A stretch of 42,804 nt of DNA. Source: Muribaculum sp. (GTDB lineage Bacteria; Bacteroidota; Bacteroidia; Bacteroidales; Muribaculaceae). The DNA lies in NCBI GenBank assembly GCA_023666965.1, contig JAMPAZ010000010.1, positions 1 to 42,804 on the forward strand. The letters run 5' to 3'. The translations under genes were made by a program, and so were the position numbers. The notes under the pieces were generated by a model. It did no database searches, had not been told where the DNA came from, and worked only from the letters and a program-made list of their open reading frames with translations. Shown here piece after piece: positions 36,389 to 42,804 of the stretch. Each line of letters starts with the position of its first letter. Within the stretch, counting starts at the first letter, position 1.

Positions 36389-37942
36389 ATGAATTTATAC
36401 AGCAAAATCGCATTATTGACCTGCGGAGTGGCTATAGCCAGTTCTGCCGTTACAGTAGTAGGATTGAATAAGTTGTCGGGCAAAGGTTATGAGCCGGAAC
36501 CATACGTGGAGGTAATTCATCAACCGTCGTCCACGAACGGGGGAGCACTTTACACGGTTGCTAACTCAGTGACTCCGCCCACCGACTTCACCCATGCCGC
36601 AGAAAGCACCATTAACGGTGTGGTCAGCATAAAGAATTATGTGTCGTCGCGTGGATATGGCAACGGCGGCAGTCGCGGCGGATATATTGACCCGTTTGAA
36701 TATTTCTTCGGATCGCCGTTCGGCGGTTCGAGTCCGCGCCGTCAGTCTCCTCGTCAGGGAGAAGGCCAGGACAATGAGCAACAGCAGGGGCTTGGGTCAG
36801 GTGTAATTATCAGCCAAGACGGATATATTGTGACCAACAATCATGTCATTGACGGAGCCGACCGTCTTGAAGTGACCCTTAACGATAACCGCATTTTCAA
36901 CGCCAAGGTCATCGGCACAGACCCTTCTACCGACGTTGCGTTGCTTAAGATTGAGGCCGAAGGCCTCCCCGTGATTCCCATGGGCGACAGCGACGCGCTT
37001 CGTGTCGGCGAATGGGTGCTTGCCGTAGGTAATCCGTTCGGTTTTACTTCGACCGTTACCACCGGCATCGTCAGCGCGAAGGCTCGTAGCGTAGGTGCTT
37101 CGGCTCAAGGCCGTTCGATGGGCATTGAGAGCTACATCCAGACGGATGCTGCTGTCAATCCCGGAAATTCAGGCGGAGCCTTGGTTAATATCAACGGTGA
37201 GCTTGTCGGAATTAATACGGCAATTTACTCGCAGACCGGTAACTATGTCGGATATTCGTTCGCGGTTCCGACCTCAATCGTGACCAAAGTGGTGACCGAT
37301 ATTAAGCAGTACGGAACTGTTCAGCGTGCAATCCTCGGAGTTTCGTATCGCGAGCTTACACCGCAGCTTGCTAAAGAGAAGGGCATAACGGCCGTTAACG
37401 ACGGTATCCTTGTCGAGGAAGTAATCGACCGCAGCGCGGCAATGGAAGGCGGCATCGAGAAGGGAGATGTCATAATCGCCATCAACGACGCTCCGACCCA
37501 CAGCACGGCGCAGCTCCAGGGCGAAATAAGCAAGTATCGTCCCGGCGACAAGATTTCGGTGAAGTTTGTACGCGACAATAAGACAAAGTCGGCCAATATA
37601 ACGCTTCGCAACAATCAGGGCGACACAAAGGTGACTAAAGCCGACGACTTTACCTCGCTTGGATGCGCCTTCAAGAAATTGTCCGATGAACAGCTCCGCG
37701 AATATCGCATATCCGGCGGTCTCCAGGTGACCGGACTTAAGGACGGAAAATTCAAGGAGGCAGGCATTAAGGACGGTTTCATTATACTCGACATTAATAA
37801 TGCGAGAGTGCGTACGCAAGACGATGTAGAGAAAATCTACAATGCGATAATGAAGAGCTCTGATTCCGACAAAGTGATGTTCATAACCGGAATCTATCCG
37901 ACAGGACGTAAAGTCTACTACGCAGTCGACCTTAGCGATTAA
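36389..37942 (+). CDS. degP: periplasmic serine protease/chaperone DegP (HtrA family, DegQ-like)
   Basis: A 517-residue periplasmic protease that degrades or refolds misfolded envelope proteins. An N-terminal hydrophobic segment (~6-25) serves as a signal or anchor. A Gly/Arg/Gln-rich LA-loop-like insert (~85-135) precedes the trypsin-like domain with the triad His152 (NNHVIDGA), Asp182 (STDVALLKI) and Ser261 (NPGNSGGAL). Two PDZ domains follow (~320-410 and ~425-510). It is monocistronic, with its own promoter, a ~85-base leader and a perfect 12-base terminator stem. Confidence 0.95.
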   Translation: MNLYSKIALLTCGVAIASSAVTVVGLNKLSGKGYEPEPYVEVIHQPSSTNGGALYTVANSVTPPTDFTHAAESTINGVVSIKNYVSSRGYGNGGSRGGYIDPFEYFFGSPFGGSSPRRQSPRQGEGQDNEQQQGLGSGVIISQDGYIVTNNHVIDGADRLEVTLNDNRIFNAKVIGTDPSTDVALLKIEAEGLPVIPMGDSDALRVGEWVLAVGNPFGFTSTVTTGIVSAKARSVGASAQGRSMGIESYIQTDAAVNPGNSGGALVNINGELVGINTAIYSQTGNYVGYSFAVPTSIVTKVVTDIKQYGTVQRAILGVSYRELTPQLAKEKGITAVNDGILVEEVIDRSAAMEGGIEKGDVIIAINDAPTHSTAQLQGEISKYRPGDKISVKFVRDNKTKSANITLRNNQGDTKVTKADDFTSLGCAFKKLSDEQLREYRISGGLQVTGLKDGKFKEAGIKDGFIILDINNARVRTQDDVEKIYNAIMKSSDSDKVMFITGIYPTGRKVYYAVDLSD

Positions 37943-37964
37943 TCGATCAATCAATAATGTAAAT

Positions 37965-38006
37965 ATAGAGGGTGTTGCAGAACCGACTGAAACACCCTCT
38001 ATTTTT
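37965..38006 (+). terminator. rho-independent terminator of degP
   Basis: ATAGAGGGTGTT and AACACCCTCTAT form a perfect 12-base stem with a 14-base loop, followed by TTTTT. It lies between degP and the convergent ettA and may serve both. Confidence 0.85.
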
Positions 38007-38048
38007 GTTTTGACTCACCACCCCTATGGTAGGAGATTGTTGCTTCGT

Positions 38049-39734
38049 TTACTCCATGAGTTTGCGGTAGCGTCGGCGAGGAAGCTCCTTGCCCCCGTTG
38101 TGGGCCTTCTTATATTCTTCGTAGTCGGAGTAGGAACCTTCGTAGAAAACTACGTTGCCCTCGCCTTCAAACGAAAGTATATGCGTACATATTCGGTCAA
38201 GGAACCAGCGGTCGTGGCTCACAACTACGGCACATCCGGCGAAATCGTCCAAGCCTTCTTCCAAGGCTCGGAGAGTGTTGACGTCGATGTCGTTGGTCGG
38301 TTCGTCGAGCAGAAGCACGTTGCCTTCCTCCTTCAACGCCATTGCCAGATGCAGGCGGTTGCGTTCACCGCCCGAAAGCACTCCGATTTTTTTCTCCTGG
38401 TCGGCTCCGGTGAAGTTGAACTTAGACAGATAGGCGCGGGCGTTTACGTCGCGTCCACCCATGCGGAACGTCTCGGTCCCTTGTGAAATCACCTCATAAA
38501 CCGTCTTTTCAGGGAGGAGGTCGTGGTGTGTTTGGTCTACGTATGCTATCTTGACTGTTTCTCCGACGTCGAAAGTGCCGTTGTCAGGAGTCTCCTGGCC
38601 CATGATCAGGCGGAAAAGGGTCGTCTTTCCGGCTCCGTTCGGACCGATGACACCCACTATGCCGTTCGGTGGAAGGGTGAAGTTGAGATTGTTAAACAGT
38701 TGCTTTTTGCCGAATGTTTTTGCCAATCCGGTTGCCTCAATGACCTTATTGCCGAGTCGAGGGCCGTTCGGTATGAATATTTCAAGCTTTTCTTCTCGTG
38801 CTTTTTGATCTTCGTTGAGCAGTCGGTCGTAGGAGTTAAGACGTGCTTTACCTTTTGCCTGACGTGCTTTGGGAGCCATGCGCACCCATTCAAGTTCTCG
38901 TTCGAGAGTCTTGCGGCGCTTGCTTGCCTGCTTCTCTTCTTGAGCCATTCGTTTGGTCTTCTGTTCAAGCCAAGAAGAGTAGTTGCCCTTCCATGGAATT
39001 CCTTCGCCTCTGTCCAGCTCGAGAATCCATCCGGCCACGTGGTCGAGGAAGTAACGGTCGTGGGTGATGGCGATTACCGTTCCCGGATACTGTTGCAGAT
39101 GTTGTTCGAGCCAGTCGATTGACTCTGCGTCGAGGTGGTTGGTAGGCTCGTCGAGGAGCAGTACGTCGGGTTGTTGGAGGAGCAACCGGCACAAAGCCAC
39201 ACGACGGCGCTCGCCTCCGGATAAAGTCGATATCTTTTGATTGTCGGGCGGACACTGGAGGGCATCCATGGCCCGTTCGAGTTTGCTGTCGATATTCCAG
39301 GCATCGGCTGCGTCAAGTTTATCCTGCAACTCTGCCTGCCGTGAGATGAGCGCATCCATCTTGTCGGGGTTCTCAAGTACGTCCGGATCACCGAAAGCCT
39401 CATTTACTTTGTCGAATTCTGCTAAAAGATCCATTATTGGCTGTACTCCCTCGCGCACAACCTCGATGACGGTCTTTTCCGGGTCGAGTTTTGGATCTTG
39501 TTCGAGGTAGCCGACTGAATATCCGGGCGAGAACACTACTTCGCCCTGATACTGCTTATCGATGCCGGCTATGATTTTCAGCAATGATGACTTTCCTGAG
39601 CCGTTCAGACCTATGATGCCGATTTTCGCACCGTAGAAGAATGACAGGTAGATGTTTTTTAGCACTTGTTTCTGCGGCGGGTAGATTTTGCTCACTCCCA
39701 CCATTGAGAATATTACTTTTTTGTCGTCGGCCAT
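38049..39734 (-). CDS. ettA: ABC-F energy-dependent translational throttle EttA
   Basis: A 561-residue cytosolic ABC-F protein that binds the ribosomal E site and gates the first elongation step according to ATP/ADP. There are two nucleotide-binding domains. The first has GLNGSGKSS (42-50), LSGGERRRVALCRLL and LLLDEPTNHLDA. The second has GPNGAGKTT, LSGGERNRLHLAMAL and LLLDEPTNDIDVNTLRALEE. The ~80-residue interdomain linker is basic (EWVRMAPKARQAKGKARL). There are no membrane segments. Length and the SGGERNRL/DIDVNTLRALEE signature match EttA rather than antibiotic-resistance ABC-Fs. It is 37 bases downstream of def on the same strand. Confidence 0.95.
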   Translation of the reverse strand: MADDKKVIFSMVGVSKIYPPQKQVLKNIYLSFFYGAKIGIIGLNGSGKSSLLKIIAGIDKQYQGEVVFSPGYSVGYLEQDPKLDPEKTVIEVVREGVQPIMDLLAEFDKVNEAFGDPDVLENPDKMDALISRQAELQDKLDAADAWNIDSKLERAMDALQCPPDNQKISTLSGGERRRVALCRLLLQQPDVLLLDEPTNHLDAESIDWLEQHLQQYPGTVIAITHDRYFLDHVAGWILELDRGEGIPWKGNYSSWLEQKTKRMAQEEKQASKRRKTLERELEWVRMAPKARQAKGKARLNSYDRLLNEDQKAREEKLEIFIPNGPRLGNKVIEATGLAKTFGKKQLFNNLNFTLPPNGIVGVIGPNGAGKTTLFRLIMGQETPDNGTFDVGETVKIAYVDQTHHDLLPEKTVYEVISQGTETFRMGGRDVNARAYLSKFNFTGADQEKKIGVLSGGERNRLHLAMALKEEGNVLLLDEPTNDIDVNTLRALEEGLDDFAGCAVVVSHDRWFLDRICTHILSFEGEGNVVFYEGSYSDYEEYKKAHNGGKELPRRRYRKLME

Positions 39735-39771
39735 TATATATAAAAAATATGTGAGTGGTTCTTCTGTCGTC

Positions 39772-40335
39772 TTATTTTCGCTTCGGAGCGTAGCGCACCG
39801 GATAGTCTACTCGTTTCTTGCCTGTCAAGATGTTGTTGAGCTTACCCTTGATGAGCTGTTTGCGTATGGGCGAAATGTGGTCGATATAGAGTTTGCCTTC
39901 GAGGTGGTCGCATTCATGCTGTACGATTCTTGACAGAAATCCTGCCAGCTCCTCTTCGTGTTCGTTAAATTCTTCGTCGACCCATTTTAGCCTTATGTGC
40001 TCAACTCGCGGTACTGACTCGCTCATGTCGGGCAGACTCAGACACCCTTCGTCGCGGCTGATTTTGTCCCCTTCAAGAATTTCTATCTCGGGATTGATGA
40101 GGGTAAACTTGCGGCCTTTACATTCCGGGTGTATATCGCCGACCGGATCTGCATCAATGACCACAATCCGGTCGTTTTTTCCGATTTGGGGAGCGGCCAG
40201 GCCTACTCCGTCGGAGTAATACATGGTCTCCCACATGTCGGCTATAAGAGTTTTGAGGTCAGGATAGTCGGGAGTAATCTCCGTCGCGATTTTGCGTAGC
40301 ACCGGATGTCCGTATAAATATATAGGTAACTTCAT
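39772..40335 (-). CDS. def: peptide deformylase
   Basis: A 187-residue metalloenzyme that removes the formyl group from nascent protein N-termini. Metal ligands are Cys98 (EGCLSLP) and His140/His144 with catalytic Glu141 (QHECDH), plus the S1 loop [10 protein letters not shown]. The N-terminus ([15 protein letters not shown]) is typical. The start overlaps the ruvX stop by 4 bases, so the two are translationally coupled. Confidence 0.96.
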   Translation of the reverse strand: MKLPIYLYGHPVLRKIATEITPDYPDLKTLIADMWETMYYSDGVGLAAPQIGKNDRIVVIDADPVGDIHPECKGRKFTLINPEIEILEGDKISRDEGCLSLPDMSESVPRVEHIRLKWVDEEFNEHEEELAGFLSRIVQHECDHLEGKLYIDHISPIRKQLIKGKLNNILTGKKRVDYPVRYAPKRK

Positions 40336-40757
40336 AGTTTATAGGATTTACTTTGTAGATAGTCGTTAAGTATGATTGTGGCGGCCATCTCGTCTACAAT
40401 GGCCTTGTCTTGACGTTTTGACTTTTTCATTCCGCTGACGAGCATCGACCTGTGGGCAAGAGTCGAGGTAAACCGCTCGTCCCACATCTTCATTTCGATT
40501 TCAGCCGGTAGGATTTTTCTGAGCGACTTGATGCCCGGTTCGATGTAGCGCATCGATTCCGACGGCTCTCCGCTCATGGTCGTAGGCAACCCTACGATTA
40601 TGACATCAACGCTTTCCTTGGAAATGTATTCCTTGATAAAGGATTGCAGGTCGCATGTCCTGATCGTCGTCAGTCCTGTCGCCACAATACGCAGGGGATC
40701 GGTCACGGCTATGCCGCAACGCTTTTTGCCATAATCGATTGCCAAAAGTCGTCCCAT
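40332..40757 (-). CDS. ruvX: YqgF/RuvX-type RNase H-fold nuclease (pre-16S rRNA processing)
   Basis: A 141-residue protein of the YqgF family. Motifs are [15 protein letters not shown] (catalytic Asp8), [20 protein letters not shown] and [13 protein letters not shown], the acidic residues of the RNase H-like fold. Relatives process the 5' end of 16S rRNA and are also called putative Holliday junction resolvases. It is first in the ruvX-def-ettA operon. Its promoter -7 box ends only 7 bases before the ATG, which predicts a leaderless or nearly leaderless mRNA. Confidence 0.93.
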   Translation of the reverse strand: MGRLLAIDYGKKRCGIAVTDPLRIVATGLTTIRTCDLQSFIKEYISKESVDVIIVGLPTTMSGEPSESMRYIEPGIKSLRKILPAEIEMKMWDERFTSTLAHRSMLVSGMKKSKRQDKAIVDEMAATIILNDYLQSKSYKL

Positions 40758-40764
40758 ACGGGTG

Positions 40765-40796
40765 CAAAGTTACTCATAATCCGTCGCTATCGCAAA
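40765..40796 (-). promoter_or_regulatory. consensus promoter of ruvX-def-ettA, abutting the start codon
   Basis: On the minus strand TTTG (40796-40793), 20 bases, then TAACTTTG (40772-40765) is a perfect consensus. Only 7 bases separate the box from the ruvX ATG (40757), so transcription should begin 0-4 bases from the start codon. Confidence 0.75.
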
Positions 40797-40959
40797 TTTC
40801 CCGCTTTTTAGTCGTTTTTGTCGGCGGTTTTCACCAATCAAATTTTCACAGTTTCGCGAAAAATTCTACCGAGGCCCTTCGACCGACACCCAGCCGAACG
40901 CATTTGCCGATTCATCGTAGAATGCTTTTATTGGCGGATTGTTCCCGATTTTTTGGGAT

Positions 40960-40991
40960 TTTGTTAATTTCGTGGATATTGGCTAATTTTG
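40960..40991 (+). promoter_or_regulatory. consensus promoter of menD, abutting the start codon
   Basis: TTTG (40960-40963), 20 bases, then TAATTTTG (40984-40991) is a perfect consensus. The menD ATG follows after 5 bases (40997), so the start of transcription should fall at or next to the A of ATG. Confidence 0.75.
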
Positions 40992-40996
40992 CGAGT

Positions 40997-42712
40997 ATGG
41001 AACCAATTGATTTGACAACCGACAAGGATGCGTGTCGGATTTTGGTGAGTGTGTTGTGTCGCCACGGGGTGCGTGAAGCTGTTTTGTCGCCGGGATCACG
41101 CAATGCTCCTATCGTAGTGGCGGTTTCGGCCTGTCGCGAGATAAAGACTACCGTGGTGGTTGACGAGCGCAGTGCGGCTTTCGTCGCGTTGGGAAAAGCC
41201 TCCGTTTCCGGCAGCCCTGTCATGCTTGTTTGCACTTCCGGCACGGCATTGCTCAATTATGCCCCCGCGGTTGCCGAAGCTTACTATCGGAATGTGCCTT
41301 TGGTGGTGGTGTCGGCCGATCGGCCTATGGAATGGATTGACCAGGACGATAGCCAGACACTTCGCCAGTTTGAAGCATTGTCGCATTATGTTAAGCGCAG
41401 CTACAATATTCCGTCGGCGTGTGGCGACTATACGAGTCAATGGTATGTCAACCGCGTGGCTAACGATGCCATGATTAACTGCATGACGGCTCGTCGCGCT
41501 CCCGTGCATATCAATGTCCAGATCGATACCCCGCTGGGAGGTCTTGTCGCTAAGCATGATGAATATTGGACGGGCAGGATAGTGAGCATGGCTGAGCCGA
41601 AGTCTATGCTGACAGATGAGCAGAAGCGTATGTTTGCCCGGATGTTCGGTCCCTCGCGCAAAGTGCTTGTCATTGCAGGATTCCTCGACCCCTCACCGCG
41701 GTTGTCGGAGACTCTTGCCGCATTGACTGAGTCAGGAAACGTCGCGGTTATGTGCGAGACGGTCTCCAATCTGCGCGGAGAGAATTTCGTATACGACATC
41801 GATGCCACTTTAAGTTCTTTGGATGAAAAAGACCTTGACTTAATGCGTCCAGATACGGTTGTGACCATCGGAGGTGCCATAGTGTCAAGATTCATCAAGT
41901 CGTATCTTCGCAAGAATGTCGTGACCGATCATATACACGTAGGCTTTACCGACAACACTATTGACTGTTTCCAGAGCCTGACTCTCAGAGTCCCGATGCA
42001 TCCTGCCGATTTTTTCGCCGCCATTCTGCCTTCGGTCGTCGGTACCGGCGGTGGCCGTGCATGTGATTATTGTTCGCGTTGGAATCTTGCTTCGCGGTCG
42101 GCTCGTTCAGTTCACTCAATATATACCGACGGAGTTGCGTGGTCCGATCTTAAGGCAATGAGATATGTGATGTCGAATTTGCCCAAAGGCTGTGCTTTGC
42201 AGCTGTCCAACGGCACCTCGGTGCGTTATGCTCAGCTTTTCCCGCCAAATCAAGTCGGACGGTGCGACTGCAATCGCGGTGTTAGCGGAATCGACGGATG
42301 TACCTCGACGGCTGTCGGAGCCTCGACTGCGTTTGACGGCACGACCATACTGATTACCGGTGATATGAGCGCACAGTACGACATGGGGGCATTCTCCTTG
42401 CCATGCGTGGCACCGTCGTTTAAGATGATTGTGCTTTGCAACGGCGGAGGGGGCATATTCCGCTTCATAGACTCCACGGCTGCATTGCCTCAACTTGAAG
42501 AATACTTCGTCGTGCCGAGGCATTTCCCTTTGGCCAAAATAGCTGATGCGTATGGATTTGCATGTTTCGAGGCATCCTCGATGGACACTCTTGCCGAGCA
42601 GTTTCCCCGCTTCATTGCCGAGTCTGGCCGACCCGCTGTCCTTGCCTTGCACACGCCTTCGGAAGAGAGCGCTGAAGTTCTGCGCGGATTTTTTAGGCTA
42701 AAGTCTACATAG
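40997..42712 (+). CDS. menD: SEPHCHC synthase, menaquinone synthesis
   Basis: A 571-residue thiamine-diphosphate enzyme that joins 2-oxoglutarate and isochorismate in menaquinone synthesis. The N-terminal Pyr domain has SPGSRNAP (31-38), DERSAAF and SGTALLNYAPAVAEAYY; the middle domain holds VVTIGGAIVSRF; the C-terminal PP domain has RGVSGIDG, the ThDP motif GDMSAQYDMGAF and NGGGGIFRF. The frame stays open upstream to 40739, but that part overlaps ruvX and lies before the promoter, so I chose 40997. There is no Shine-Dalgarno. In Bacteroidales menaquinone serves the anaerobic fumarate reductase chain. Other men genes probably follow beyond the window. Confidence 0.95.
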   Translation: MEPIDLTTDKDACRILVSVLCRHGVREAVLSPGSRNAPIVVAVSACREIKTTVVVDERSAAFVALGKASVSGSPVMLVCTSGTALLNYAPAVAEAYYRNVPLVVVSADRPMEWIDQDDSQTLRQFEALSHYVKRSYNIPSACGDYTSQWYVNRVANDAMINCMTARRAPVHINVQIDTPLGGLVAKHDEYWTGRIVSMAEPKSMLTDEQKRMFARMFGPSRKVLVIAGFLDPSPRLSETLAALTESGNVAVMCETVSNLRGENFVYDIDATLSSLDEKDLDLMRPDTVVTIGGAIVSRFIKSYLRKNVVTDHIHVGFTDNTIDCFQSLTLRVPMHPADFFAAILPSVVGTGGGRACDYCSRWNLASRSARSVHSIYTDGVAWSDLKAMRYVMSNLPKGCALQLSNGTSVRYAQLFPPNQVGRCDCNRGVSGIDGCTSTAVGASTAFDGTTILITGDMSAQYDMGAFSLPCVAPSFKMIVLCNGGGGIFRFIDSTAALPQLEEYFVVPRHFPLAKIADAYGFACFEASSMDTLAEQFPRFIAESGRPAVLALHTPSEESAEVLRGFFRLKST

Positions 42713-42804
42713 TGTCCAATATCCGCCTATAATCCGAGCCGGTACATGGCTAAGAGCCTGTCCCATAATATATGTTAACGCTGAGGCGGTCAGCCATTGA
42801 GCAG
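42713..42804. other. right edge, non-coding, possible insertion-sequence terminus
   Basis: No gene starts here. The sequence gagcctgtccca (42754-42765) resembles the terminal inverted repeats of some Bacteroidota insertion sequences, a comparison made from memory. No transposase fits in the remaining bases. Confidence 0.25.

Noticed and set aside
37274-37954. 226-codon open frame on the minus strand
   Set aside because: It is antisense to the two PDZ domains of degP and lacks any motif.
40739-40996. N-terminal extension of the menD frame
   Set aside because: It overlaps ruvX and lies upstream of the menD promoter; MenD proteins start near 40997.

Overview
The window is a gene-dense chromosomal segment of a Bacteroidales bacterium. 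I infer this from consensus Bacteroidota promoters (TTTG-N20-TAnnTTTG), menaquinone synthesis (MenD), a Wzi-type capsule barrel, a glycine-lipid GlsA/GlsB acyltransferase pair, a long PPi-dependent phosphofructokinase, a eukaryotic-type (GT3) glycogen synthase, and the near absence of Shine-Dalgarno sites. A gut Muribaculaceae member would fit, but the family assignment is an inference. I found no tRNA, rRNA, CRISPR array, prophage or intact insertion sequence.

Layout. 1-2.7 kb: repeat-like left edge, a TonB-dependent receptor, and a divergent SAM methyltransferase. 2.8-3.9 kb: secreted CE1-type esterase. 4.1-6.4 kb: membrane pyrophosphatase with Na+-type and K+-dependent signature residues. 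6.5-16.2 kb: a colinear run of six genes with no visible internal terminator. It encodes a double-receiver/ATP-grasp protein, a coiled-coil protein ending in a clamp-binding-like motif, dipeptidyl peptidase IV, a membrane protein of unknown function, MiaA and a secreted protein of unknown function. 16.2-21.1 kb (minus strand): a PepSY-like lipoprotein, then the glycogen pair (GT3 synthase and GT35 phosphorylase). 21.4-23.3 kb: obgE and pgeF. 23.3-30.7 kb (minus strand): one compact operon, wza-wzz-glsA-glsB-wzi-lipoprotein. 31-32.6 kb: PPi-phosphofructokinase. 32.8-35.9 kb: nrnA, a DUF4827-like lipoprotein and glmM. 36.4-37.9 kb: a DegP/HtrA protease. 38.0-40.8 kb (minus strand): ruvX-def-ettA. 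41.0-42.7 kb: menD.

How the parts fit. Several genes serve the cell envelope: the polysaccharide export operon with the lipid acyltransferases inside it, GlmM for UDP-GlcNAc, DegP for periplasmic quality control, and the receptor with its surface esterase. A second theme is energy handling through PPi and glycogen: HppA, PPi-PFK, glycogen synthase and phosphorylase. The most unusual items are (1) the glsAB genes translationally coupled inside a capsule-export operon that has no glycosyltransferases, (2) the receiver-receiver-ATP-grasp protein that lacks the phosphohistidine domain and carries a conserved-looking C-terminal domain of unknown function, (3) its coiled-coil neighbour ending in QMSLF, and (4) back-to-back consensus promoters for ruvX and menD placed so close to the start codons that both mRNAs should be nearly leaderless.
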